Shown here: piece by piece, positions 47,405 to 60,518 of the stretch | Position numbering within the stretch: position 1 is the first letter of the stretch | How the letters are laid out: each line of letters begins with the position of its first letter | Source: Rotaria macrura | Taxonomy: Eukaryota > Rotifera > Eurotatoria > Philodinida > Philodinidae | NCBI GenBank assembly: GCA_900239685.1 | Contig: OENT01000703.1 | Location: 19,751-83,750 of the forward strand | DNA length: 64,000 nt | Direction of reading: 5' to 3' | Notes under the pieces: model-generated | What the model saw: the letters and a program-made list of their open reading frames with translations, nothing else | Database searches by the model: none | Told to the model about the DNA's origin: nothing | Program-made: the position numbers and the translations under genes

Positions 47405-50122
47405 TATATCTCGCTCACATTTATTTCTCTGTAAAAACTGTGCCACATCGCATCAATACACTGGTCAAATGAATACTCATTGAAACTAGTGTTCATAGAT
47501 AAAAAAAATAATATACATTGTTTCTAAGTCTATCAATCATTTAGAAGACTTGTGACTGTACAATGGAATTTCACAAGGAAAGACACATCTGTGCAAACAA
47601 GAAATTAATTCTAACAAGAAAATTTCAAATTCAGATAATGTTATAATGTATTTGTTCAAAAAGACGACAGAAGTGTTAAGTTGACAAACATACTGTCAAG
47701 TCAGAAGAAACTGAATAAGTCCATCTGTGACAAGTAAAATGTTGACCCCCACGGTTTCGAATAATCAAGTCTCACAGTGATCCGATTGAACTGCCTTTTT
47801 TTTGACTGAACATTCTGATAGATTATATATCAGTTGCAATACATTGATATTTAGTTATAACTAATTTTACCTGGAAAAGCATGGCGACAGATATCCAATA
47901 GAACGATACACAATACTGATGAAAATCTGTCTTAGTCGTGGTCATGGAAAGACATTGCGATCCCCTGTATTGGAAATTCATCCGATCTCATTGTATAAGC
48001 TCTGCTGAATCTAATAGACGGTTCTGTCCAACCTTTGGTATTCGTAACAATTACTTAATAGTACTTATTTTCCAAGAATAGATGAGTAAAAAACTGTAAA
48101 TTTAAGTATTTACAAGAGCTACAATCCTACTATAAATCTTGACAATTAATAATTGCTGAAATAAAATGAATGGGAATAGTACACGTAATGTTTCTCGACT
48201 ACTCAAAGATGCATTTCATATCGATCATACTAAGATAAAACATATTTTGTAAGGTTTTTAGTTTAGACGAAAGCTACTAACAAGCGGAACCGGTCAGCAT
48301 TAACACATTGTACAGTGTTCCATAAAAACAAAAGTTTTCCAATGGCAATAATAATGTCAACGTTCGTATTCTTCAGCCTACTGTTACTTAGCACCGAGAG
48401 AATAGCTCGAAATTTATTTTACAGGTTTTATCTTTATTGACCGAAACTGATTGATGTACCTCTTTTTTTCACATTTTCATGCAAAAATGTTATGGTTCGT
48501 CCTTTTCCATATACGTGATCATACATGACGCGTTCAGTCTCAAGCTTGCATTTGATAAGTAGCATCCATATTTGTATGCTTGTACAAGAATCTTGTGTGT
48601 CTATCGCTTCATCGCAATGGGGAGCGCATGTCAAATCGTTCTTTACTAGTATTATTCTAATATACTGTGGTTTATATATGTAGTTCTTTGAAAATTCTTT
48701 TATCCAACATGGTTACAGCTTCCTATGAAATTTTTCCTAAAAATGATCCATGAAACGGACAACCAAAATCGAACATCGTTGGACATTTGCAATGGATCTA
48801 TTCGCCATGTCACCATCGATCGGTAGTGCTCATAGGGTTTCTTTTCTTGTAATGATTTAAATTTTCGATCGATTTCGATTCATTAAATTACCTATAAAAA
48901 AGTCTTAAAGCAGTATTACTATGATAGAATCTTCAATCATGCATGAATGTAACGATTTTTCTAATTATTCACTTATTCTAGTGTTTTCGGTTGCTTTATT
49001 CAATGCCTGTGACGAATGGTTCTGTTCGTTTACACATTCAAGTTGCGTAACGAAATCTCGTTCTAGACTAATCGCACCAATACTTTTCTATGAATTCAGT
49101 CGATGTTCATCAACTTAGTGTACTGCGGATCATGTTCTTGAAATATTTTTAGTGTTGGTCAAATTAAATCTGCAAAATTGTATTTTGTATTATTATGAAA
49201 GATAAGATTCAAGGAGCGAACTTTTTACCAGTAAAACTCTATAACCTGGTTACTAGACAACATGTGCGGATAAAAATTGAAAAGTTAATTTTTTATTTGA
49301 CCTATTCTTTTTCTAACAAGATTGAGATTTTATTTAGAAAAAAAAAACGAAGAACTTTTGAATTTATTGAACATGTACGACTGCCTCATCACTCAAATCT
49401 CTATGTAGATAACAGATAGAGAACGAGAATGGTATGGAAAACAAAACAAGGTTTGAAATACATAGAAAAATTGTACACTGACGTTTTCATATATAAAGAG
49501 TGCAGTCTTGAATAAAAGAATCATACAAATTATCCGAATATTCAAGCTTCTATCGAAAATCGTGACTTCAAAATGGCTTAGGTCTCAGTTCGTCGAAAAT
49601 CATAATAACTCTAAATTAGTTTTGACAAGTTTGTATTAGAGAACAGTACGATGTATTCATAAAGAAGATATACGTGAAAAGAAGATGTTATAACCAAGAT
49701 TATCAATGATTTCCGTCGATCTGTTATTTTTAATTGAAATAATAGATGGCATGCTTTTCTTTTATAGTTCAATATGTATTACATACACAAGGCGTTCTTT
49801 TTTTGTCATATTTATATACATTTTGCAATTTAGAGATCATTGTATAGTACAATTTAAATCAATTTCTTTAGAAAACTTTTGTTTAAGACAATAAAGTTGG
49901 CTGTACTGATACTGCTTTTCTATTGTAATCTAATTTTTCGACGAACCCGTAATTCTGTCTATAAAAAGCAGGCCCCTGTGATAACTTCATGATGAAAATG
50001 AAAAAAGATATTTCAATTGAATTACAACCAAATAAAATAAATAACTGTTATTGTTGTTTAAAATTTTTCTTTCGTATTCGAGATTGTCGTTATGTGTTTC
50101 ATACATTATGTAACGGGATATT
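47405..50122. other. Gene-poor stretch
   Basis: No firm gene. The minus-strand frame 48640-48434 could be a terminal exon, since its stop lies next to AATAAA on that strand (CAATAAAGATAAAACC), but no upstream exon was found. Confidence 0.35.
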
Positions 50123-52069
50123 CTATGTAGGCAAGAACATTTTCATAAGAATGAATTGAACCAGAAAAGCAAGTTTGATAGAAGCCGCCGTTATTAGAGA
50201 TTGAGAGAATATTGAAGTACTGGATCCGTTTGGATTGGCTGATGTCGTTGTAGGACTTGATTGTTTCGGACAGTTCAGATCTGATGTCCAATCATCACTA
50301 CCAACACAATTTTTGCACACAAATAATCCAGACGGATCGACTCGATTTTTGATAGTTTTCAGTCGATTATACATTTCTTGGGAACCGAAAAATCTCTGTT
50401 GCCAATTTGGCTCGTTAGGATCCGCTTCATTCATATAGGAACCGAATAGAGAACCGTTGACGGAAAGCGTGTCCAAGAGCTGCATTTGTTGAGCAACGTT
50501 TGCAGCAATCAGCTTTTGATCATCTGTTGATGCACTATCAGGCCAACTTTGACCATAAAAAACATGAAGCAGTGCAGTACGCCATGCTGGATTGAGACTG
50601 TTGTTTACATTAGATGTGTTCGAAACTTGTCCACCAGCAACCAGATTTACCAAAAGATTTGATAGTTTAGCAGTTTGACCTTTTATCTGATTAAGTATTT
50701 GTGCTACGGCGTCTGTGTTATTGCGAATAATTGTTTCAGGAATGAGCCGAGAGCCTATCAAAAGATTAAATCCAGTAGGATCACATTGTCTAAACACAAC
50801 CATGAATGCATCATAGAATGTTGGTGCATAAGCTACAGCACTCGTCGAATATGTTAGATCTGGATTATCGCTCATGAATTTCGTAAATGTTGCATTCGCC
50901 ATATTAAGGTCTCCTTGAGGCCATAGAAATGTTATCGACAAACTAACATCTGCCATCGATAAGTAACCAGCCCATCCCATATCTGCCAAGCTAGGTATCA
51001 TTCGAATGAAATCTCGAATCAATCTCGAATAGCGAAGTTCGCTAGATGCCTGAATACTGTATACCGAACCAATGATGTGTGGCGTTGGAAATGTCCGCAG
51101 GACAACAGATAATACAACAGCATATGTGCCACCACCACCTCCGCTCAATGCCCAAAATAAGTCTCCATTTAGGCAAGGATTTACAGTTTGCCGTTGACCA
51201 TCAGCTGTCACAACATCAAATTCGAGCACTTGATCAACTGCCATACCTTTCCAGCGTGACAATGGTCCATGACCACCACCCTGCAAATATCCACCAGTTG
51301 CTCCTACTGATAGACAAGTTCCACCTATGACTGTTAAGTTGTATTGAGACAGCCATGCGTACGCTTCGCCCCACTGAACTCCTGCATCGAGACGTATAGC
51401 ATTCAATACATTCGGAGCCCCACATGAAGAATACTGCTGAATTAATGAAATGTTCTTCATGTAATGAACCCATAAAAGAAGAGATCCAGCCGTTGTTGAT
51501 CGACCGAGTATATCATGTCCTGTTGTCTTAATCACCAAGCGAAGATTGTTTGTTGCAGCATATTTTACAGTTGCTTGTACGTGTTCAGGCCAAGTTGCAT
51601 TAACAGCAACTACAGGTACAGATCCTTGATTACATGTTGAGTTAAAATTGCTGACAGAACATGAAACATTTTCCCAATTGAAGTATTGCATAGCACCCAC
51701 TTTATAACTACGCCACAATGAATTCAGCCAATTAGCAGCGGCATCAGCACATGCTTCCGGATTTAATTCAGCACTCGTGCATACAGCTGCCGATGTTCGA
51801 GGTGAAACGAGACGGCCATTAACTGATGCATTAAATATTTGCCAAGCACTGGCATTGGGCCAACAAGTAGAATCACTGGCAAGACATCGACAACGAAAGT
51901 CTTTAGAAATATATATTATGATTCAAACTAGAGATAGATCATTGTTTTAACACAATTAATTACCTGTCTTTACTAGATGTTGATTGAGAATAAGAATCAA
52001 AAAAAGGCCAACGTAAACAATACGTGCTGGCATGGCAAGTAGCTCATACGAAAACAAATTCAATTTCAT
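50123..52069 (-). CDS. Secreted berberine-bridge-like FAD-linked oxidase, two exons
   Basis: Exon 1 is 52069-51964 and exon 2 is 51900-50123. The 63-bp intron (GTAATT...AAAG) is needed to keep the frame. The product is 627 aa from the first in-frame ATG, or 615 from ATG 52033, which has better context and a tighter signal peptide (IVYVGLFLILIL). It is a PF01565 FAD-binding domain followed by a C-terminal BBE segment. IKTTGHDILGRST holds the His (about 164) and IGGTCLSVGATGGYLQGGG the Cys (about 231) that bind FAD bicovalently in this family. The BBE end reads YMNEADPNEPNWQQRFFGS. A Ser/Thr linker and a hydrophobic C terminus suggest a membrane or GPI anchor. The overall pattern is fungal. Members oxidise sugars or alcohols using O2. 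Substrate unknown. Confidence 0.88.
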
Positions 52070-55000
52070 CTATAAATGTAAATTTGTTGATATATCATAG
52101 TATGATTTACCCACATATTGTTATATGATATCTAATCACCTGAGATACTATTTATCTAGCTACTTAGAAACACTGTGTTAATAAAACTTGGACACATTCA
52201 AAATAAAATAAGATCTAATCTGATAACTACGTATGCACGAACAACAACTAGGTTTTGACGTAAGTATAGATATTGAGGAATTTTACTTATTAGTAATCCA
52301 AAGAAACGATTTTGCTGTGACTTAACGTACTTACGTATTCTCTTATCCTTCGTATAGGCCGATAAAAAACAAATCATACTCTTTTTTTTATAGTTGTATA
52401 CACATAGCCGTCGAAAGAAAAACCCTCATTGACGTCAACAAGTATGACTAACTTCGAAAATAGTTGAAGTCTATCAACCAATTGCTTTGACATAGATTGC
52501 CTTGAGAGATATGCACAATGGCAGATCAATTGGAATCGCTTTGAATGGTAAGTACCAATGTACAATGAGCATGCACTTCACAAAAATGTAAATCGGGTTG
52601 AAATCAGTCATTTCGGTAATCTTTTTCTCTAAAGCAAATAAATAGACAATAATGTTGAGTGAAGTTTCTTTGTCAAGATTGTCAACAGATATAAACTTAA
52701 GTAAAACCTTGTTTTTTAAAGATAATTATATATGTTGAACTAGAAATGATGACTGCAATACCATCGAAAATTTTCACCTTGTCTAATATGGTTTTCGATT
52801 CATTTCTTGCTGAAAACGATGTCGAAGCGTGCCAACTAAAAGTTCAATGATTCAAAAGAATCTATCGAATTATATCATTTATAATCATTTTTTATCTTTT
52901 ATATGTGAGAACGAGTTATTAAAACAAAATCATTGTTAAAAAGAAAGTACTCTCTTCAATTGATACGAAAGGTAAAACGAACGTGTCACCCATCGTCTGT
53001 ACGATATTTTTCGTGATTACATAAATCATAAGCATTATATTTATGTATCACGTTATAATCTACGTATAAACACATCTGACAGTTCTGTTTTTTTGTTTTT
53101 CAAGGTTTCATACTTTATCAGATGTTACTCACCATGAAGCGTAGGATGAAATTTGTCTTCGACATCAAAAGAAACTGATTCATGAATAAAAATATACAAT
53201 ACTACCAATTATTCTCTATCGTAATTTTTCGACGATCAAAAATGTCGTCTCTTTATTTATATTGAAAGACGATTGATAATAACAGAAAACAAAATGATTA
53301 CAATTAATGATAAAAATGCAATCAAATATGTTCATCTTCGAAGAGTATCTCTTTGAGATTTTCGTGAGAGTGAATGAAAACTTTTCATAACATATGCATA
53401 TATCTATTGAAGAAATTGCAGTTTTCATTCTCATATATATATATATTGTACTTTAATATTGTTGCATGATACTCAAGCAACATTTATAATAGGTTATCCT
53501 AATTAAAAAAAGATGTTCTACAGCTTCAACACTACATTTATAAACTATGTTGCAATCTATTTAGAATGGAGTTATCTGAAAGATGATCGACTTCAGCTTC
53601 AGTAATGAATTGAATTTGTTTCTCTTCTATAATTTAATATATGCTGTTCATTATAATTATATGTATGCTATTCGTGAAAATTATTCGTCTCGAACATGTG
53701 TAAACCAACAGAATCATAAAGAGTACTTCTCAACTGATTCGATTGTTTATTTGTCTATGGAAGATAAATGACTTGCTGTCAATGGAAACTTGTACTGATG
53801 AAAAAACCATAGCATTGACAGGTCGAAGTTACATAGCTTTTTCAATAACAAAAATATGAATTATTCATAACTGATGTTTGTCAGGCATAGAAAACTTACT
53901 TCATTGGTCGTTAATATATAAAGGTGAAGGTCTCGAAATACGTTCTTTTTCTGCAGACAACAAGATACGTTTACGAAAAATTTCATTTCTTATCAACCCA
54001 TTCGTTTTGCATCTTTTGATTGGTCGTGATCATTTACTGTAGATATTGGTCCATAATTAATTTAGTAATTGAAACTTAGAATAGTTTCAAATCAATTTAT
54101 TTGATTTCTCTCGCTCATAGAAGACTCATCAAATATACCATGCGTGGTAATTCATAGGCAAACTGTTAATTTATGTTGATTCGATCTAGTATAGTTAAAA
54201 TCACTGAAATGAATAGGATTGCATCTAAATATTTTACACTATATCAGTTATTCTACGAGAAGTTCTCAACATTCAATATCTAAACTTCTGAATGTATATT
54301 CCATTAGAGAAACACGAACTAGTGAACGAACTAATATAGAGTTATACGATTTTCGCAAACTAAAATCTTCACTACCAGAGTTTTCTATTCACTTTTCTCA
54401 CTCTCTAATAGCAAGTTTCTAAAACAGAAACCGTAGTGTAGTGGTAGAATTTTGAAAACTTTATATTTATGAGTAGTATATCAAAATCGTTAACTAAAGT
54501 TCAATACTCTGTAGAAGTTTGATATTACAATTTCTTATTGAAACCACTTGTAATCGTATAGATTTCATGCGTTCAACTTTTTAACAATATCGTTTCTGTA
54601 TAACTATAATGCTTATATGTTTGGTTTTGATTTTCGATCCACACTAGCTCTAACATTTTATACCATTGATTTTCTAATCATTATTTTATTGAGATCATTT
54701 CTTATAATGTGTCGTAACTATTTATAATGGCAGTGCATCGAAAAATTAATCGAAAACAATATTTAGAAATCATTTGAAAGATTAAACTTTCATGCAAGTG
54801 TCATGAAACACTGCAATCAAAACTTCACATTACATATTTGATTAACTATTTACTACATAGTAATCACCTATGGGAAAATACACATCAGTGAAAGACTTTT
54901 ATACTAATAGAAAACAAAATGGTGTGGAATGTTACGCATAATCTTACTAGACTCATAAATCCTCAAATGAACGAGAGTAGTTAGACGGTGACCCTCTAAC

Positions 55001-55783
55001 TAGTCATCTATAATTTCAATTAAACCATAAAACTTTAATACTATTACAGATCTATGGAATGATGATCGTCATACTAGTATTCCTGGTACTAGTAACATCT
55101 AACACTTCTTTATTGCATAAATTATAACTGACGATATACCGAAGATGAATGGAATGGATGTTAACTGAATTAAATACCATGCTCATCGATTGGAACATTT
55201 ATTGTAAAAAGATCCATGAATAAATATTTGAAAGTCGAAGAAGTTATTGGCTAGTCCAAGTTATGAATCAATGATCAAGTTAAAGGAGAGCTGAAATGCA
55301 ATGACGATAACAATGATCGAGAGTCATTTTCACTGCAAGCTTTTCAACCTAAAAGAAACCTATCTACTAAATGATGCATTGATTTTATCAAATATATTGA
55401 TAATGCTTGCTAAGTTTACATACTATCGAAGTTCATTCTATGAACTTTCTCCAAGCAAAGGATCATTGTATTTGCTTCAAGATCCATTGTTCTAGATGTT
55501 TCTCAACCCTCGGTACTAACTCGATGATTATTTTCGTGTCATTTCCTCTTAGGAATAGAGTCTTTTCTAAAAATAATATTCAACTACAAGCAAAAATTTC
55601 CTGAAAGATTGTAGCTCGATTCGATTCAATGGAGAATCAAAGAGTGATGGTCTACTGTGGTCATTACTTAGTTTTCGTCTTTCCGATAGTCAAGATAAAT
55701 ATCGTCACAATCCTGGAAAGAGTTCTCAATTTTCGATGTCTACATAGATAGATGAAGTATAACCGTAAGTAATGACAGATTTT
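52070..55783. other. Long gene-poor stretch
   Basis: 3.7 kb without a supported gene. A short (AT)n run lies at about 53434-53447. No repeat pair recognised. Confidence 0.45.
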
Positions 55784-56385
55784 CCTACTTCGTGGACAAC
55801 TATTTTATCCCTTCGATATACCGCAATTTAATTAGTAAGCGCTTGGTCGGCAAGTTAAAGTTCAATTAATAAATCACAAAGTGAATATCGAGTTTTCAAA
55901 GTTAAAAGTCACTCGATCTGTGGTTTAGTGAATAAAAGTCAAAATTCACTTTGATATACACACAGGTTTTATTGGATCAATTTTTGCAGAATGTGCGTTG
56001 AGAATTGCTATGCAGTAATCTGAAAATCGTTCTGAGTGAAACCTAAATATTGCTAAAAAATGTGCGATAGTCGTGAAATCGGTGGCATCTATTAAGGTGT
56101 TTCGGATTTTTCTCAGTAATAGTTAGGTTTCACTCAGAACGATTTTCAGATTTATACATAGCAAAACTCAACGCACATTCTACAAAAATTGATCCAATAA
56201 AACCTGTGTGTATATCAAAGTAAATTTTGACTTTTATTCACTAAACCACAGATCGAGTGATTTTTAACTTTGAAAACTCGATATTCATTTTGTGATTTAT
56301 TAATTGAACTTTAACTTGCGGACCAAGCGCTTACTAATTAAATTGCGGTATATCAAAGGGATAAAATAGTTGTCCACGAAGTAGG
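55784..56385. repeat. Long near-perfect inverted repeat (263-bp arms, 76-bp loop)
   Basis: The left arm 55784-56046 and right arm 56123-56385 are equal in length and differ at only a handful of positions, as read by eye. They begin and end with CCTACTTCGTGGACAACTAT and its reverse. Outside the arms GACAGATTTT on the left and AAAATTTGTC on the right continue the symmetry with a small gap. There is no coding sequence. It could be a foldback transposon or a source of long hairpin RNA. Confidence 0.9.
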
Positions 56386-56750
56386 GAATAAAATTTGTCG
56401 ATGAAATAGGAAAAACATTTCTGTTGACCAAGCTGGACAATTCCTCTAATTGGGCTTAATTAATCGACCAAACGGGACTGAATCATAGAAACAATTCTTT
56501 GTCAGAAATTTCAATTTCAAAGAAAAATAAGTGCTATCAACTATCCTCCGTGATGATTGTCGTTATATTTAAGATATAAAGTATGATAATCTACTGAAAT
56601 ATCTTCTTTTGATTTTAAGTATGTAATATCCGTTGCTTCATCAGATGTCGAAATAAACTTTGGTATATAGATTTGCAAGTGTATAATTTATTTATCCATA
56701 TTACTTTCGACGATATAATTTTAGATTATCTCGATCTTGTTTATTCATTT

Positions 56751-57223
56751 TTTATAATTAGGGATGCAACAAATCTTTAAGGTTTGGACTTGGATTTGAA
56801 TTTGGTGTCTGGATTTGAGGTATGATTCGAATTTAGTTCCTAGATGTGGATTTCGTCTAGATTTAGATTACAGGATTGTTGATATTGCTTTGTCCATCTT
56901 AGATTTGGGATTTGGGATTGGTGATATGTTTGGGATTTAGACTTGGATTTGGGTCTTTGGTTTGGATTTGGACTTGGGATTTGTTTTCAATCTAACATGA
57001 GTCCCACTTGGTAGCCGTACGACACTGAAACCAAAATCTCAATCCCAAATCCCAAACCCAAATCTATACAATTTTATATCAATTTATAAGACTTGAGATT
57101 CTTTTCTCCCTTCCCGAACATTATTTTACAAAGTCTCATCAGATTTAGGTAAATTAAGATCAAATCCAAATCTATTTACACGAAATCCCAAGGCCTTAGA
57201 TTTGTTGCACCCCTATTTATAAT
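56751..57223. mobile_element. Non-autonomous hAT MITE (457 bp) with perfect 8-bp TSD
   Basis: TTTATAAT occurs at 56751-56758 and 57216-57223. The termini are TAGGGATGCAACAAATCT and, reversed, TAGGGGTGCAACAAATCT, the classic hAT form. The interior is filled with degenerate GGATTTGG/GGGATTTG units in the left two thirds and their reverse CCAAATCC in the right third. No open frame. Confidence 0.85.
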
Positions 57224-57419
57224 GCAGGCAAAAATATAATTATTAATCATTCCATTATTCAACTTGTTTAGTCTTACAACTAAGAACGGATCGTCGTATT
57301 ATATCTTTTGCTTATAGACAATTCACTACTATTGAGATCGAAGATTTTCAACTGATGAATCTTACGAAAACTAGAATGATTACAACTGTTTTTGCGAAAC
57401 TAAACCACTTGAAATACCG

Positions 57420-57750
57420 TCATCGAAAGTCATTGTACATTTCACAGGTACTTATAATTCGCAAATATAACACACCTTTACAGGATTTTTTTATGTCTTC
57501 CGTTATAGAAATATCCAACGATTTGAAGTATTCTAAACGACGACATATCTGTTTTTTCAATGTATGATTCATACAACCATTAAAAATTGATTGACTTAAT
57601 TCTTTTCTTTCACTTGTCATCAAAAAATTATCTCTTGCATCAGCAAATAAAACTGAACAGTTATGAGAACAATCAATACCAAAAAAAGTTAAAAAATCAA
57701 ACGATAGCTGTCATTATAAGTTCAATATGTTCTTTACTTAATATTGACAT
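57420..57750 (-). pseudogene. Small gene broken by one frameshift (or using +1 frameshifting)
   Basis: ATG 57750 opens MSILSKEHIELIMTAIV and then hits TGA in GTT TGA. The +1 frame is open from just upstream of that point and continues TFFGIDCSHNCSVLFADARD, then FLMTSERKELSQSIFNGC and LEYFKSLDISITEDIKKS, ending at 57420. Skipping one base near 57695 joins them into a single protein of about 105 residues with good composition (Cys, Asp, Arg, Ala). A donor AAAGGTGTG near 57460 could lead to a short last exon. I do not recognise the family. It is either a recent pseudogene or an active gene with a sequencing or programmed shift. Confidence 0.35.
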
Positions 57751-59858
57751 TCGATTATGTCTCAATTGCTTAGTGATCATATATCACAAGCTATACTCAT
57801 AGATATCAATCATTTGACGTCACTGACATAGTCATACTATGCATATAGAAGTATTAATGGATCTTTATTGAAATAATTCGAATTATACTTAATAGCTTCA
57901 GCAATTATCAACATAAAACATGTGATTATTACTCCTTCCTTCGTAGCATAACAATTAAAATGATCACATTTGCATGAATTAATCTGTCGTTAATCGTATT
58001 CAGCAATATCATTTGGTAATTTTTGTTTAAATCTAAAGATCAAACGGTATGTTTAATAGACTCATATATTTGCAACTCACAAGAAAAGTTCCTTGTATGT
58101 TTCTCTTGAGTTTCAACGAAACACTAGTTCGTCATTTACGAACGCTTTAGAAATTTCAAAAATATATATGTTTCATATAGTATTTTAAAAGTCCTGTTCG
58201 AAGTATGTGTTTCTCTATCGATTGTTTTATCACTCACTACTAGTCATATGAAAAGTAGAAGTAGAAGACGACAACCATTTTTTTCATCGATTTCTATCAA
58301 AAATTCAATCAAACTAAGCATGACCAAATGAACTTGAAAGGATCTTCTAAAATATAATCGCTAGAATAATTTTCTTGTTGGTTCATAATGCTTGAAGTGT
58401 TTTTATTTTTGCATCAATGTTTATTTGCAAGCCGTTAATGATGATCGATTAATCAAGGTTTTCATTTGAAAAAAAAATCAATATACATTCCTGGAGAGTT
58501 GATTTAAATATATAGAGTATGGTTCATTGAGACGTGTTATAAATCAAATTTATATGTTAAGTGACACACTTTCCAATCGATGAATTATGATTAGGCAGAA
58601 TGATACAAATAATTAAAACAGCACACGAGAAAAAATGAAAATAATAAGCAAGTTGCCGCATATTCTGTATCAGTATCATCTGATAAATCAATTTAGATGA
58701 GTTCCTTATTTCTAACAAGCGTTTTTGTCTATGCTGAATAATGTATATTCCAAGTTCCATTACGACTTGCCACAATGTACTCGAAATTGTAGGAATGCCA
58801 CGAGACGGTTGTAGCAGAATGCAATATGACCTTCTGTTCACTTGTCATAATACTATTAACAAGACCAAATGTTCAATATACTGTCAATATAAAAATACAT
58901 TCTCAAAGTGCGTGTAGTTTTCTGTAAACGAGCTACGTACATTGAGTGCATTGACGACATTCATGTGCTTAAATTTCCTCTAGACTCAGTTTGATCACAA
59001 TCATTCATACTAGAGAATCTTTGTTTAAAATATTTCTTATTCGTCGAATTATTTCGTCATGTATTCTAATAGAACTTAATATTGTCTATCAATCTGTATG
59101 TTAAGTGATTTAAATGTTTGTAATACAGAAATCATATCGATGCTTTAGAAATAGCCTAACTTAACAATTCTTTACAATTTATACAATCAAGTAGATCTAT
59201 AGATTTTCCATTCTTCTATGCATACGTGGCTCCACAATCTCCAAAAATTTAGCTGAACTTAACTATATATAAATCATCCACAAGCACTCAGAGCGATATT
59301 ATTAAATAATATAGTTTATCTGATGATTTATCAATTAGCATCGTTGTTCTCGCCTAAAACTCGTCTTCAAATCAGTAGAATAGTAAAGGCAAAAGCATAT
59401 CATCAAACAGACAAGTTGAAGTTCGATAACATTGCATCATTCATTTACTTGCAACCTAAAATCAGACAAAAAAAACCGAGAGAAAAGTAATGAATTCTCT
59501 ATGTTGAAAGTAATTCATAGGTTGGAATTTCTTTCCATGAAATACATCCATAAAGATAAGTTAACATATTCTATGAAGAAGAATTTTCAGCATCGTTCCA
59601 TCGCTCAAGGTTCATCAGAGGGGTGTTCACATTTTTTTCGAAGGATCTATCGCCAGCAGAATTATTTTATTCGACAAATTTTTCTTTATTCTTTGGTACA
59701 GAATCAAAAGTTACATCAAATCTTGAATACTGATCATGAATACTTTTAATTCTTCAAACGTTTCCTTGATACATTGCAAAGAAAAAAATCATCGTCTAAA
59801 ATGATATTACTCTTCCTTCTTGTGAAGCTATAGAAAGTCACAAAGTAGGTCATAGATG
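57751..59858. other. Gene-poor stretch
   Basis: Only weak frames (58557-58841 minus, GTG start; 59432-59749 plus, TTG start). Nothing recognised. Confidence 0.4.
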
Positions 59859-60518
59859 TTAGTTCATTTTTGGTACGTTTGAAAGTATTGTCGGCGAGTC
59901 AAATGCCATAGATTCGGACTACAATCTTGTGTTCTTTCTGAATATCGATTTAAAAGTTTGTCTCAGTTTTGGTTCGAGAATCGTGAAGAAAGTTTAGAAA
60001 CACGTGAATTATTGTTGGTAATAGTAAACCAATTGGTTTTCGTTTACGATATAAGTTCTCTTCCGAACAAATTAAAAATTGTTGGAATCGATCATTTTGT
60101 AGAACAAATGCTTCTCTACAAAAATATGATATTAAACAGCGGTATGTTGTCAGTTTTACGCAAGTGATACGGTAGACACTTTTCCACGAGCTCTTCTCTA
60201 GGTAAAACATTTCTTGGTCAAAAAGTCGATATTTCAAAAACGAAAATTGAGATGCTCTATCGGAAGACGAAAAGAACGTTATGTAGGTCATTTTAGAGGG
60301 TAGCTGCTACTCTACACGATGGTCTATTAACGAAGATTTCATCTTCTCCTTTCGAACTACCATAGAGAAAATATAAAATGTGCGTTGAAAATGTTTCCGT
60401 TCAAACTTATTTTTTCGAGTCTTTTAAAAAGTTACCTCGCTACTCTCAAACTAAAATTGAGACACATTCAGAACGAGCATGCAAATCTGTACTTTCACGC
60501 GAACCGAAAATGAACCGA
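59859..60518. repeat. Diverged inverted repeat, about 660 bp
   Basis: The left arm begins TTAGTTCATTTTTGGTACGT and the right arm, reversed, begins ATCGGTTCATTTTCGGTTCG. Both continue with GTGAAAGTA-like, TTCTGAAT and GTCTCA(A/G)TTTT blocks over about 110-140 bp, with indels. No target duplication is visible. The open frames inside (59958-60167 plus, 59950-60291 minus) overlap the arm and are not supported as genes. Confidence 0.45.

Noticed and set aside
48434..48640. Possible terminal exon on the minus strand with an adjacent AATAAA
   Set aside because: The segment ending FLHENVKKRGTSISFGQ looks protein-like, but no upstream exon or family could be found.
51079..51473. Open frames in other frames and on the opposite strand of the FAD oxidase
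   Set aside because: Shadows of a well-supported coding exon.
58557..58841. 94-codon minus-strand frame with a hydrophobic C terminus
   Set aside because: GTG start. An alternative frame with ATG stops early. No family recognised.
59432..59749. 105-codon plus-strand frame
   Set aside because: TTG start, Lys/Asn/His-rich background composition.
59950..60291. 113-codon minus-strand frame
   Set aside because: Overlaps the arm of the 59859-60518 inverted repeat and shows no protein-like pattern.
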